DNA of 64,000 nucleotides from Onchocerca volvulus (GCA_000499405.2 HG738139.1:16220858-16284857), one strand, 5' to 3'; shown: positions 13,701-28,188, numbered from the stretch's first letter. Notes: generated by a model from the letters alone, not told the origin. Made by a program: numbers and translations.

Positions 13701-16700
13701 TCACCAAATATTGGCTAAACTGATGTTGATGATGAGAAGAAGAGATAGAGAAGGAAATTTGATAAAGTGGAAAATTGAGAAAATACTTGTAAATGGAGAA
13801 TGGAAGAGAAGGAGGAAGAAACTGTTTGACAAATATGTTGTGAATTATGAGAATACAAACAAAATGATATCCGAGGGAAAAGTTTCAATTGTTGAGAATA
13901 ATAATCATCTTCGCATTTATTGATTCATTCGTGCCAAATAGAAAGCAAAATACAGTGAACTCTTATAAATAGATCGAATGAATAATTCAACTTCAACTTG
14001 TACTTTTCAGGCAATGATTGCAGAATTATTGACAAATAATTGAAAAACGATCGATCATTTGTTTCGAGCATTACATTTAATTCGAGAATATGAGGATTTC
14101 TCGGGATTCAGCTATTCTGAGGATGACGAATCTGACACTTTACATGTATCACATCAAACGATAGAGAAAGAATCGATCTGAATGTTGAAAGGGAAAGTGG
14201 TGATGTTGCTGAACTGAGAGATGAGATAATGAAAGTGAATTATGAATTGTCCCACGACAGCTTTATTCCCAACAGTGTTCAATCTCGAAACAGTAAAGCT
14301 GAGTAAATATTGCAGAAGTTTAAAATCAATCGGCAAAACGGGTGTTCTTTCTGTGTAAACAATAAAAAACTGACCGAACGAAATCTACAGTAAGAGGAAA
14401 AGTTAATCTGCTGACTTAGTGAACTCTGCCAAAATACAAATCGGAATTTCATTTTTCAATTCATTCTGATAATGATAGGTGATCATTTTGAGTAACATTA
14501 AAAAAGTAATAATGGATTATTTCGAATCAAACAAAGTGCCGGAATTGTTTTCGGAATCTCTAATTGCTATACAATACATTCAACAATAGCGAATGATTTA
14601 GAGATCGAATTCAGTACAAATAAATTTATTCGACTGAGAATTGTCACTTTTTTCTTTCAGTTAGACACAAAAAAGACACAATTTTTTCAATCATTTCATT
14701 CCATCCTTCCTTTTTTAACAGCTGTTGACATAAACTTTGTCTGGTGACAATATAAAATACATTGTTTGCATACAATGATGAATAACGCAAATGTTATGAA
14801 TATTCATGCTTTTTTGAGAATCCTTTCTGAAATTTCAATCTGAATTTTTAGAACAAAAAAAATTGAAATATCAGAGAAAGGAAAATAAAAAAGGATGTGA
14901 AATTTCTATTCGATTAAATAAATTTATATGGGAGATTGTTTATATATACAAATATATGCATGTAAAAGTTATGTGTTAAAAAAATAAGGAAGGGACTGCA
15001 ATCTTCATATGTCACTTCGTATTTACCTAATGTCAATAAATATCGAAAAGATGTTCAAGTAGGGAGAAACCGGTTTCGGCCTTATTCAAATAGGTTTTGT
15101 TCTCCTAAACGGATCAATTATTTCAATCATACCAAACTACGAAATTGATATTAATGATAATAAAAAAAAAAAAATGAAATGAATGAAATTTATAATTTCG
15201 TTTTATCCAAATTCAGTGAAATAATATGGCACATTTTACTGGAAAAAAAAAGAAAGAAAAAATTTTGAATTATATTCTGAGAACAAATTGCGGGAACATT
15301 TAAATTTTCGGATAAAATTAAGATTTTCATGTTTTTTCATCCTTCTTAACTTTTTATGAAATATAACGAAGATTATCGCAAGATAATATGCTTATTATCA
15401 GTACTTGCCAATCGTATATAGCAATCGTTTCAAGTAACTTTTAAGATTTATCAAGAATATATCAGTCATGTCATTCACATTTTTCCTCTTCTAACAAAAA
15501 TCCATGCATATGTCATATATAAAATGAAATATTGAAAGGCAAAGTTTTTAAAAACAAAACGATTTCCAATCAACTAGTCGTAATCTAATATATCAATTAT
15601 GTAGTTCCAACATCAATTCGTTGCATTATACCCATCATTTTAGATCATCTTACTCTCAGTAGCATTAAATGATTATTTCATTGCATAAAATATCATTAAT
15701 TAAAGAAATAAGAAAATTTCCTTAAATGTAGCGGAAATTATTGTGAAAATAAAAGAAAAAAAGAGAAATAGTATGGTCAGTTTTTTTGAAACTGAAAGAG
15801 AAGAAAAGCTGAAATTACCTTTTTTGATGAAGAATGTGGCATCGAGGAGCAATGAATCGGGGTAGAAATAGAAAGCATGAATCATAACAATTCTTCCGAT
15901 TTTCACGACTATGAAATCAGAAAAATAAACGAAAAGAAGGAGCTGAGAGCATAAGCTGCGACGATGCGTTGCTAATTCAGCTTTTCTTGGCCAATCCGAG
16001 AATTGACACCATTATTGTCAACCATGGAGACGAGCTGGGATAATGTGACCAGAATGCCGGCAGTGTCCATTTAAATAGACGACGAAGATAAAAGATAAAC
16101 TTTCATACTAAAGATCGAATCCACAACCCTGGCAATGAACAAATAAATGAAATTTGAATTGAATAAGAAATAGCCACTGAAATAAGTAATCAAGCAGATA
16201 TATTATAAGGAATTTAGAAATTTTAAAAGAAAATTCTTTCTGATGAATGCAAGAAGAAGGATTGTTGTGGTAAAAGATAATTAAATAAATGATCAGTTGA
16301 ACTTTAAAGGAATCATTTAAATGAATAAATCAGCGAAAAGATAAGAAAATTAGCAAAAAGAGTTAAGTTAATCATTTAATGAGAAAGTATTGCAGGGACA
16401 TTCTGATCATCAAAAAAATTCCTGTTGATTATTCGATCTAGTGAAATTTGAAAATAAAATCTCCGAGTGTTTAAAATGTAATGACATAAATGCATGGATA
16501 ATATATGCAAAGTAGAAATTATGGAAATTTTACATAAATATCAACAAATGAGTCATCAATGAATCGATAAATGTGAGCAAAGTATATTATGCAGTTTATG
16601 TAAGAAGTGATTTGCGTCACTTTCCGAATGATCATTTGCGGTGAATTCGTAAAGTTTTTCATCAATGTGGAAGTAAGTTAAAAAGAAAAGATCAGACTGT

Positions 16701-19479
16701 TTAGCATATTTGAACTAATTCTTTCTTTCTTTTTCGCTGGTAATTCGATTTTGTTTTCTCAATTTCGATGGGTGAATAAACTTCAAAAATGAAAATTCCC
16801 CACTTTTAATGCTTTATATTAAGTAAATTTCTCGTTCAAATTTAATTGCAAAGCACAAAAAAATAAAAGGAAAAATAAAATTTCGGGAAAACTAGATCAA
16901 TTCATGTCATTGAACTTAAAAAATTAAAATTAAAAGGAATAAAAGAATTTGCATCAAAGTTTTCCTTCCCAAAGATTGTGACGCATATAATTTTGTATAA
17001 ATTTATAATGGTAATAACAATGATAACGGAAACAGTTACGATTAATAACTGATGATAATATCTATACAATAGAAAATAAAATATTGAAAAATCGGGTCGA
17101 ACATGTCATTGAACCATTAAAATTGATAAATTTTAATCATTCTAGCAATTTTAAAAATTAAAGCTTTTTTTGAATGTCTGAAAAATGAATTTAAAATGCT
17201 TTTTTTGAATTCCATATAATTATTAGCAATTGACAATTTCTTTTTCTTGATTTTCTTCTTTCGATCTACTAATTAAATTTTCGTTGTTTCATTTAGTCAA
17301 AAATGTTGCGTCAAACTTATGCATCATTTTTGAAATTAAATATTATAATGAGAATGAGTTGTAAATCAGGTAGTAAATTACAAAAAATTTGATTGGTAGA
17401 TGAGTTGAGATTTTCTTGCGCTTGAATTTCAAGAATCATTCATTTCAAGAATAGAATCATATGGGATATTGAACAGAGCATTTTCGCTATAATGGATGTA
17501 ATATCATTGAAATTATTTAAAAAAATAGATTGCTTCCAACAATAATAATCACAATTTGTATTTAATCGTTGATTAAAATTTATAAAATTGGAAACCAGAT
17601 TTTTTTGTATAAAAAAGGAATACAATTTGCAACGAATCATACAGTAATTAATTTAAAAAAAAATGAAATCAAAAAAAATTTCCAGTCTGTCAGACAATCA
17701 AATTTCGTTAATAAAAAGTTGCATGAAAAGTTGACTGATCAAGTTTTATTTTATGGATGAGATTTACGATGTGCAGCCTTTTTTTGTTGCTAACTTCATA
17801 AATCTATCCAAAAATGCTTGACATTTTCCGCCTTTCAGATGATTTTTTCCTTCTTTATCCATTTTTCATCTCTTCACTTTCTTTTATTTCAATCTTTAGC
17901 ATTCTATGGCACAAACTTTTTTTTTTTTTCTAAGGAATACACATTTCTCAAATGTTTTCAATCCTCTAAAAACCAATTAACATGATAGGAAAAGATTCAA
18001 GCAAATGATAAGTCTATTTTGAGATAAATTATGAAAAATTGCCATAATACTATTCTGAAATTGCATTTCAATATTTGTGTCTTTGGAAAATTCGGAAATA
18101 AACGAAATTTGTTCTTCAATATTAAAACAAAAAAGAGTTTTCGTGAAAAAATATGAAGTAATTTGAAATTATGGGGCCTGTGAGGCGTTTATTAGATGTC
18201 TTCAACATGAAATAATTTATTTAGAATTCTCCAAGTTCCAGAAATTTGAATTGAGGAAATTTGAACAACTTAAAGTATGTACTTCAATTTCATCTCTGAT
18301 AGAAACTTGGACAAAGAAAAGTCAAGAATTATCCTAAATGAAAATACCTTTTTGGTAATTAAAAGAACATAAAAATTGTGCTTTATTGCACAAAATCTAT
18401 TCATTTAAAATCTATTTTAAAAGAATTTGATGCAAACAGAGAGAAAATTGATTGATGGTCGAATTCAGCTCTTTTTATCCAAGCAGAATCTCTAATCGAA
18501 GTTTCTCTTCTTTTTTTAACCATCTCTTACTAATTATGGCCTTTGGAATTTCGATATTTTTAGGGAAAAATGAAAGTTTTGTTTTTGACCGTGAAGGAGA
18601 AATTAATGAAGAGAAGTTCATGTGATTAATCAGAGTTGATAGTGATGATAAATGGCATTACAGAGATAATTAAGGATTGCATCGATTTGATCGGAAGTTC
18701 ATCGAATTTATAAAAGAAATTCCAGAAACAACAAATTATAGGTTTTTCGTAAAATTGCGTTGACACTTTCAGGATGAAGAATACATCTGCGAGCTGATGA
18801 CTTGCGAGTCGTAATAAATGAGAAAGTGTCGTCTTTCTGTCCGTTCATATTTTTCATAACTGGAATTATCGCAGCGATATCTTTCAAATTAAGCTGATTA
18901 TCTTCTCTACTCTCCTGCAAAAGTTATGTGTTAATTGCAGGCAAGACTATACCAGTTCTTGCTTATTCTGAATTTATTCTTATACTTCTTCCATTGTCTT
19001 CATCTTTTTGATAATATCTACGCAAAAATCAGCGTAACTTTTTCACTTTTCTCGCAAATTTTGAAGGAACAAACTCTGCGAATATAGAAAAATTATTCTA
19101 ATATGAAGATTATTAACGCATCATAAGTTCTAATTAACCCGTAGTTATTTGATAGAATAATATTTGTAATGATGAAGGATTGCAAGTGTGCAAGCAATTC
19201 TGGCAAGCAACGCGCTTTAATTTGCATGATAATGGATTCGCTTATTCAAAGAAAATATGATAAATTAGGCGATAAAAGATGAAGAAGTGCATTTGTCCTT
19301 AATATTGTTAAATTTAGTGTGAATCAAATGTGCAGATGTCAAATGCTGTGATAGTACCATGCAGGGGTTATACGGCTTTATCACTAAAACATTCAGAGGA
19401 ATGCGTGAATGTCTTCCGGAAACAATCAAAACAGGAAGATGTTGATCGGAGAAAGATATCAGTGACATTGTCATCATTA
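7512..19479 (-). CDS. Tentative multi-exon gene, unknown function
   Basis: Four minus-strand segments have acceptor and donor signals and agree in phase: 19479-19374, 18914-18767, 15908-15819 and 7597-7512 (the last ends in TAA). The first reads NDDNVTDIFLRSTSSCFDCF and is bounded by ATATCAG and GTATAA. The second starts after TTTTGCAG with ESREDNQLNLKDIAAI. The third starts after TTTCATAG with a hydrophobic stretch (KIGRIVMIHAFYFYPDSLLL) and ends at GTAATT. The fourth starts after TTGCTCTAG with SIPFAFIWPNIRGEERFKEE in a locally GC-rich segment. The 5' end is missing, since the first exon needs two bases from upstream. I recognise no family. The introns are long (up to 8.2 kb) and the donor at 18767 (GTGTCA) is weak. 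The pieces may belong to more than one gene, or some may be chance. The fit of signals and phase is the only evidence. Confidence 0.3.
7930..8396. repeat. TG-rich microsatellite cluster
   Basis: Three neighbouring TG-rich patches: about 7937-8006 (TGTGTGGGTGCGCGTGTG type), 8098-8196 (nearly pure TG with TATG interruptions) and 8318-8396 (TGTG followed by CTGTCTGTT-type repeats). Open frames across it translate only as HTHT or VCVC-type low complexity and are not genes. Confidence 0.9.
8400..15818. other. AT-rich stretch, no supported gene
   Basis: About 7.4 kb, seen as one intron of the tentative minus-strand gene or as intergenic DNA. A minus-strand segment at about 11133-10960 has a good acceptor (TTCTGTTTAG) and an open frame reading IRLPEKEQEEIQKQLIGTK, but no convincing donor, and its phase does not fit the neighbours. 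The other open stretches are short and of low complexity. Poly-T/poly-A runs are common. Confidence 0.5.
9246..9259 (+). promoter_or_regulatory. Possible X-box (RFX site)
   Basis: ATTGTCATAGCAAC matches the degenerate X-box pattern RYYNYY-N2-RRNRAC bound by RFX/DAF-19-type factors. No gene start is identified nearby, and a match to so loose a pattern is expected by chance in a window of this size. Confidence 0.12.
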
Positions 19480-22400
19480 CTGATATTAGCAAGTGAATGC
19501 TAATATTATTCATTCATATGTAAAATGCCATGCAAAGGATATAAATTAGGTGGTGAAATGTGACAAGTATTTGAAACTTTCCAGATGAATATGGAAATTG
19601 CATAGTTTGTCCTTCTGGCACAGTGGAATTAACAAAACCGAATAATAATTATATTATTTCGCTTCACATATGTAGGAAGAATAATCTGATCTTTCTGCAC
19701 TGCTTGACAACTAATGAACCAACGTGCGGTTCAAATTCCGATGACTGAAAAATTTGATTGGTAATGAAAATTCATCATAAGTATTCTAATCATTCAATAT
19801 TCAAAACTACATTTGTCATCTCAATATTATCCTAAAAATCCAACAAAATAAGTCAAAGAGGAAAATACAACGACTGCAATTCAAACGTAATAAATTTATT
19901 CAAATCGAATGCTCTACTGACACAAATTCAACTTTCGCTCAAACACTCTATATGAAATATTGAAATGATAAAATGATGTGAAATGTTATTCATCCATTAT
20001 TTAATATTATGATAAATGATAGAGATAATTTATTCACTACAAAAAAACAGAAACAAACATCATGAACATTATAAAAAAATGTGAAAAATTTGAAACAAAT
20101 ACTTGACGAAGGATCACCATCGATTACGATTCATTTCTGAATTACAAGAATGCATGCATACGTATAACAAATTATTTTCTGAAAATACCGCTTAAAAATT
20201 CTTTAGTATAATGAAAATTAGTTAAAAGAATCTTTACGTAAAAAGATGAATCACGTCGTTTCTTCTGTGATTAATATAAATGAAACTCCGAACAAAACAT
20301 CAAATTCCCATGTGTTACAATCTGTTTCACTTTCTTATCATAGAATATAATCTTGGCCACAATATCATATTGTCTTTCTTTTTTTAATCTTAAATTTTAA
20401 TGTTACGGCACAGAATTTTTGGGAAAAAAATGACACATTTTCAGTTTACAAAATAATCAAAGTAATTTGATGGTAGTACCCTTCTGGAAAGGCTTCTAAC
20501 GTAAGATGACGCATGAAATGAAAAGTTCAGTCGGTCCAAATAATTCTGATGAAAAATTAATGACCACTTGCTTGGCTAAATAGCAAATCTGACTATTAGG
20601 ATGCTGTAATCTCTTGAAAGAAACTAATTCAATTGATATGATAATTTCAAGATTAGACAATATTTGTAGTGTTGAATTTCTATGGCATAAGTACTATAGG
20701 TTATTACTGACAAGAATAAGTTGTCGAAAAAAAAGAAACAAAAGTACTTCGAAAGAATTTTTACATTCTGTTTTTTGTCACTTCAAACAACGACTATAAT
20801 ATTAATTGACAGATCCATCAATATATGCAATCTTTCTACAAATAATAGAAATAAAGTTTTACGACCAACGCTTTTCAAAATGTAAAGATGGAAAATGGCC
20901 ATTTTGATGGATATGACCAGCGATATTTCTATTATTATTTTTTGCTAAGTTATTTCAAATTTTTATCCGAAGTTTGAAATAAACAAATTAATGTTTGAAT
21001 GAATTATTCCAATGAGTTACCAGTGATTATTTATCATAAAAGAAAGCTCTGTAAGTGTCAGCCAACGAGAAAGCATTATACTTCTGATGCATATTTGATA
21101 TCTTTTTTTTTTTTTTTTTTATTCCTAATTTCAATTCATCCCAATAAATTACATTTTCAGTACGCCTGTTTTGCTTGATCTCGTTGTAACATGCTACATG
21201 ACACATCGTTTCAACAAATTTTGACACCTTATTGCATGTTTAGATGAATGCTAGAGAAGGTAATTTAAAAGAATGAATATGATAAAGTCATGAAAATTAA
21301 TTTGGTAAATAATTCATTGATAATTAAATGGATGATGACTAATTTAACAATGTTTATTCAAAGAACCGCGCTAATCGGATTTGTTCTTCATTCTTGCTAA
21401 TACTTTATTTCCTGTCTTTTGAAGATACAACTGATATGATAAGAAAGTCAACAAATACATCAGTTGCAGTCATCAGAGTTGAATCATGTCATTTTAATAT
21501 CTCGGGTATAATAGATTGTAATATGATAATAGCTGACTTGTGATAGTTTTTGCTTAATTTGCCAACAAGTTAATTAAGTTTTTCATTACTTAAAAATGAT
21601 ATTCTTTTATTAAATAAGCATTGACATTAATTAAAAAAGATATGCTTGAATATTTTAACCAAAAAATTTTATATATAAACAATCATTCCATCAGCTATTT
21701 GCTTAATTAATTGTATTAGTTGTATAATACATTATTTGACAAAATTTTCTTTGTCGGATTGATTCTCGAAGATGTACTAAATGATTTTCTTAGTTCAATT
21801 GGTGATATATTGGTTGAAGAAATATGTGATAAATCAAATCGGAACAAACTGATAATGTCATTTCTAATCAATAAATGGTATGAATAATAGGAACATTAAT
21901 TCTTTTGGACTCTCTTAGCATTTCATTTCACATTTGCTGCAACTTTTTGTTTCTCGCAGTGAATGAAATCAGCAAATGTCTTTTTTTTTTTTTTAATTTC
22001 ATGAAACTGCCATTACTTACTATTTCCATCTTCCATCCAATCCTTCCGTATTTTCAGGAATGCAATTTAGAAACTTCCCAGGAATATCTTCTTGTCCACA
22101 ACTTATTTACTTAAATTTAAACTTATTGCATAGCATCCTGACTCTATTGCATCATTTCGTTGTATTCTACTGAGTTAGTTTTAAATCAGAAAGAAAATAA
22201 AATAAAGATTTTGTTTGTTTGTTTGCTTGTTTGTATAAATATTGATTAGAGATTTTGACTGACAAGAATCTTATGCCACCTGAAATACAATTCCCTCGGT
22301 TACGAGCAAATAACACGCAAGTAATTTTGAAAATAACCGAATCTAAGATTACTTCAAATCTCAAATTCCACAAAAACATAACTTTTTTGAACTTTTTTCG

Positions 22401-24431
22401 GCAAATATCAGAAGAATTGAAGCAAATTTGATAGATGTAAAGTCTCATGTATTGATTGTTCCCGAGATCATGCATTATGCATTACGCAGTTGCATACTGC
22501 AGTATCTGTTAATACGATACACGAAAGTATCAGAGAGAAGCTGACTCAAATATTAACTCAAATTTTGCAATTTGTAAGATCATCGCGGCCTTTTCCGGAA
22601 AGCAAGTCAATGTAAGTTGCATTGCATTGCACACTGTTGGTGGTACTTTTTCGATACACAAAAGAAAAGATGGAAATTTAAATTGAATTCTCAAACAATA
22701 ATAATTAGCATAGCGTCAATATTTGATTAAGGAGTAGCAAGCTTAATTAATGATTACAATCGCTAAATAATGTAAATATATTGTTGCTGCTACTATCACT
22801 GCAATTGACATGCAAATAGCAGCAAACAAGCCAGCAACTTTACTGCAAACAAAACAATTACTTCTTCAGTTAATTCCCGACAACATTTACAATTTATCCC
22901 AAAAAGTGACTTTTATTTATAATATTTTTGGTTCCTAACAATGGATAGCCATCGTTGCAGAGACTGATAATGTTAGAACTTTTATCTGATAATCATAATG
23001 GAAAGAATGCATAATCTTAATTTCATATTTATTAAATCAAATTTTTTATATATCAATCGATATTTATAGTGGCATCAAAAATATTTTTAACAAATATTAT
23101 TCATTGTTTAAATCTGACAGAATAGCATAAAAATTGTGGGGAATAAATTTATTTGAAAAAAGAAAATTTGTTTGAAATTTACATGTTAAAGTCATGTTTT
23201 GTACATGATATGTACCAGATTGATAGATATTTAATAAATATGGAATTTTGATTATTAGTTGATAAAATTCTATTCACTTCATTGTAAATTTCTAGTCAGG
23301 CGACATGATTTCATTATTCTATTCTAAAGTTTTCTCACTAAAAGTCTTTTTATCATCAAAACTAATTTTTAAGCAAGTATTATCAATTATGATTAATTAG
23401 ATGCTACTAATTAATGAATGAATCAGTGCTATTGTTGTTGCTATTAACATTGAAAATATTTGACAACAAACATTTCCATTTGTTGTCACATTCTTATGCA
23501 TTCTCTTCATTCCATTATTTAATTTCAAATCAATCTCATCTCATTACCCTGTTATCTTATTGTGTCTCATCAAGAACAAATCGAATATTGAAGACTTAGA
23601 ATTAGTTAATTCAATCAAGCTCATGAAGAAGAGCTCGATTGAAATAGCTAATTAAGGAGGCCACACATTTCTGAATTTTTAAGCAAATCTAGGAGGATAT
23701 TAGGAGTATTTTACTGGGAAAGGAAATCGAAAATGAATGTTATATATGTACTATATTTTGATAATCGATATCATAAGCTTTTTTCATACACTCATATCAC
23801 ACATACTGGAGATGAATCACCGCTACAAAAGATGGGATTACTGAAAAATGACATTAATCGCCGGTTTCAATGTACGAAAGATTTTGTGGCGCTTTTTTCC
23901 ATCAAAAAAATTCTCTAATTTATGACGAAATTTTCAATAATTTCTGAAATCAATTTTTCCTCGTACTACTATTCTGGGATTTAATTAAATAATGGCCATG
24001 CTGCACAAATTGTCCTTTCAGGTGAAACATATCTATTCATCACTTCCATAAATATTTACAAAAGTCAAGCTTGCTATGACAGAGATGAGTCAGTTGTTAG
24101 TATTGAAAATCAATGAAAAAGTGCTAATCGAAGAAAATAAGACTCGTTTGAAATGAGCAATAAATGATTCCATTGATTTATGAATTTTTCTCACAAATAT
24201 CTTCCATTTTCATCATTTTTAACAATTTAATATTCTCAGTCAACACTGAAACGATGAATTCTGAAACCTCGCAGATTCTGTTCAAATTTTAGGAGCAAAA
24301 TTATGTTTTGCTGCAAAAGCTTAATAATTTTAATTTTCAACTTCATTTTCTCATAATCGTTATTATTACCTGTGACATGCAGTGTGTAAACATTTATTAT
24401 CATTCTTTTAAGCTAATTTTATTACTAACAG
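19480..24431. other. Intergenic AT-rich region, no supported gene
   Basis: About 5 kb with open stretches on both strands but no set of exons with matching phase. Two minus-strand stretches (about 21227-21130 and 22475-22170) have ordinary amino-acid composition, but no good splice signals or recognisable domain. It may hold the missing 5' exons of the tentative minus-strand gene. Confidence 0.4.
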
Positions 24432-24433
24432 TT

Positions 24434-24654
24434 ATGGAATGTAACCATCATCATTGTGAATCACCATGCCCGTTGATGGATTCAGAAAATCATTTCACAC
24501 AACTTCCCACATTTCTCTTTTTATGCTTTTAATCATTTATTTTCCAGATTTCTGTTCCTATCAATTTCCATTTCCATTCGATTTTATTCATTTCAGGAAT
24601 GCAAGAGAAGGATGCATGGATAGTATTATGACGAATGGGATCAAAGATACAAAA
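24434..24654 (+). CDS. Tentative 5' exons of the TMEM272-like gene
   Basis: Two small segments could supply the start of the membrane-protein gene downstream: 24434-24471 (MECNHHHCESPC..., ATG two bases after a TTACTAACAG acceptor that could accept a spliced leader) and 24597-24654 (NAREGCMDSIMTNGIKDTK after TTCATTTCAG). The phases chain correctly, 2 then 0, into the exon at 26398. Counting them, the whole model is 858 nt and divisible by three. Both donors (GTTGAT and GTCCGA) are weak, so this is a proposal. The second segment could instead be a terminal exon, since its frame stops at 24676-24678. Confidence 0.28.
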
Positions 24655-26397
24655 GTCCGAAACGATCTTCTCATCTGATGTATGATTTCATTTCATATTT
24701 CCAAATTTATCCACACATTTTCAATTATTCGAAATGTGGCAACGAAAATTGTCGCTCAAAATGTTTTTTGGTTTGTATCGAAAATGAATAAATACGCCTT
24801 ACTTGATTTTGTTTGATAATTCGATAATGATTGAGACATATTGATTTCGGAAATTCCATGTAATTCCTTAAAACCAAAACTAATTAAAATCAAATTATTT
24901 TGAAATAGTTGAACAAATTTCAATGTATCACAATGATTCAATTGTGGCTTTTCATCGCTCATCGCTTGTTAAGTACAATGCAAACATACAGTCATGTGGT
25001 GATGATGATTTGAAGCGATAAACAATACGTAATATATTTCTTAGATCTATTGAAAATTACTTAATGCCTTCTCAATCATCTATTTCTACTATCTGTTTCA
25101 TCATTCGTCAATTTTTAATTGTTTGAAACCTGAGATCGTTAAATTTTAATAAATTGATTATTCTTTTTCTGGAAACTTTTATTTGATTTAAGATATTATA
25201 TTAGAAACGGAAAAGATTTTTGTAATATTTCAAAGTTTTACCGTTGAAATATTGAAACATGTTTTGTCAAACAATTTGTTAACTTTTAACGCGTCTTGAT
25301 TACTTTAATGTGAACTTATTTTGTCCGTTACTCGTACTTTCCCTTCAGAGGTGACTAAGATTCGGTTAAATAACTTCCCGCGGGTATGTATAATTTCCCA
25401 AATGCTGTTTATTTAACGCTTATTTACTGTTCGAATTTTCTCTTGCAAAGAATAATACCCAAAGATGTTGCTGCAGCAATTGAAACACAATCCTTACTTA
25501 TTAACCGATACGTCAAGACCGTGAAGGATTAATGAATGAGGAGAAATCAGTTGGATTGATCTAAGACATCACAAATCCGGAAATAGCATGAAGAACTCCA
25601 AATCTCACCACTTTTTTCTGTTTTTCTGTTCTTTTCTTCCATGAATGCTTATTTATCGAGTACTGTATTGACATGTAAATGACAAAAAAAGTTTCTAGTA
25701 TGAAACTTAAGTTTTTTGTTCATTTTGCTTCTAAAATTGAATTGGTGTCAATACATATAATGCCAAAAAAAAAGATAAATATTGATAAACATGAAATTGA
25801 ATCGATAAATCAATACATTTGTCTTAAATATTATCTATTTGTGACGAGATATCGCTTCGTTTTTTTATTTGACACTTCAAATTGTTGATGGCAGTGGCTT
25901 TTTGGGATTAGAATTGAAATTGAATCAAAATTGAAATATATCACACGTAGGGGATTATATAGAATTAGTACGTAGGATACTATCAGCGTTATAGTAGAAA
26001 AAAGAAAGTATTGATCATTTCGGACAATATATTTCTCTAATTTTTAATTGAAATATTTGAAATGAAGTAATCAAAATATTCATAGTAAGATGGATAATAA
26101 ATCAATAATGCTACAGCATGACATGAATGACTAGCCAGTGCAAATGATACATTTATAGATTTTCAATGATGAAGAGTAGATTTGTAATTTTTATTTCCAT
26201 TAAATTTTGAAAAATTTAAAACCAATGTCTTCTTTTATAATTTCTTATTAATTATGCATTGATTTCAATTCTAAGATTGCTATCGAAGAAATCACTGAAG
26301 ATTTTTCAGACATTTTGTTCCGTTTTTTCATTTCCTGTTTCATTTCATTCTTCAATAATATATCAAATGAAATTGTTAAAGTTACCGCATTTTGCAG

Positions 26398-28153
26398 ATA
26401 CTTGAAAAGCAATTCGGCTATACAAGAGAAGAAACGAAAGTTTACGAAGAAATGAATTTGCAGGTGGAACAGTTACCTCGAACGAAAATCAAACAGTATG
26501 GGCAAGATTATTTATCGTTACCAGTTCGCCAAGAAAGTTATGTGTATGTTAGATGATTATCATTGATAATTTCCAACTGATTGAATTAAATTTTCCAAAT
26601 TCAAATTTTTTAATCAATAAACTTATATTGATATCATAAATCTAGGAGCAATTAATAAATTAATAAATAATTTTCAGCGAAATGATAGCACAATAGTCAA
26701 GACATCATTTAGTATCATTTAAATTAGCTGATTCAGAGCAAAATTCAGTTTTAACTTCAGTTTCATCAAGCTTAATTGCAAGATGAGAAGAAATGGAATG
26801 GTGATTAGTGAAAGCATTATCACAAAGATTAAGCTAAATTTTCAACTAGAATAACGTATTTCCAATTAATTCACTGGTGCTTAATTATAGTTGCAGCAAT
26901 GTAAGTTAACTGACAATCTCATAGTAATATTTAGTTTTCAGTCATCGATTAGAAATCAGTGAACATGGAGTTTATCAATCATCTTTTGGATATTGCGGTC
27001 GAAATAGGCCATTCCTAAAAAGTGCGATATCTTTCAATAAACAACAAAAATATCATCAGAAACAACAACAGCAGCAGCAACAGTCGTACAACAATTCTTA
27101 CAGTAATCGCTCATCAAAGAAACGAATCTTTTATATAAATGCAAATTTTGAAGTTTTTACTTACTTTTACTCTGCATAATTTAACGAATAAATCACACGA
27201 CATCTTGCAAACGAATAATTCATACGATATCTTGCATTTTGTCTTATTTTTTACTTCATTACTCTAATCTTCTATTAGTGTTTCAAATGAAACTGTTAAC
27301 AATGAAGCGTTTCAGAAACAATTAAAGGTTGACCGAAATTCAAATTATTATTGGTAGGAAAATTATGTGTAAAAATATGAGAAAAAATGATATTAAAAAT
27401 GGAACTATTTAAAAGTACTGAAAGGCTTAATTATATCTAAAATTAAGTATCACATTTTCACGATCATTAATGATAACAATAGGAAAGAATTAAACAAAAA
27501 CTAAAAAAATTGTCATTAGAAATGATTGTTGATATGCTTATCATAACTTTCCAGTTTCAGCCCACCAGTTAGAGATGCCCCAACCGAAGGACTCCTCACT
27601 TCATAGTTTTGTTGGCATTTACAAAAGTTCCAATAATGCAGCGGAATTCGTGAACAATTTTGAGCAATATCTTATCTTTTGCTTACCGTCGTGTTAGTGA
27701 ATCACTTTGCTTTCGCATTAATATAATTAATTTTTTTAACTATGATTATTTCTATTCCATTTTAAAATGCTTATCTTCGATCAATTCAATTTAATGATAA
27801 TCTACCAGTAGTTTAGTTCACTAATTATAATGAAAAGACGGTTGTACACAATGGAAACAGTAGAATTATGCCGGAATAATTATATGATATTTTCATAACA
27901 ATGAAACTATACTCTGATATTTAAATTGGCGATATTATAGGAATAAAATTTGACTTTGTTTGAAAATTTTGTTGAGACTGACAATGTGGAAACAGTGTTA
28001 GAATTTCGCATTGAAATCTATTCGATAAAATTTCAGATGTTTGGATTGGATTGATGTTTCTCTTAATCTTATGGGGCCTTGTACATATAATAGTTGGTTA
28101 GTGTTACAAAATTATTGCAAATTTTTATAATAAAATTTAACGACTGAATAAGA

Positions 28154-28188
<35 letters not shown>

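Noticed and set aside
19727..19745. Possible tRNA T-arm (GGTTCAAATTCC)
   Set aside because: The flanking bases do not form the T-stem, and no acceptor stem or anticodon arm could be built around it.
21027..21227. Minus-strand open frame (VSKFVETMCHVACYNEIKQ...)
   Set aside because: Looks partly protein-like, but the acceptor is weak, the phase does not match the next candidate exon, and a poly-T run interrupts it.
22167..22475. 102-codon minus-strand open frame
   Set aside because: No recognisable family, no splice signals, and the end is repetitive (KQANKQTK from a TTTG repeat).
28155..28186. Poly-A tract as the tail of a retrocopy
   Set aside because: No gene-like sequence precedes it in the right orientation, and no target-site duplication is visible.
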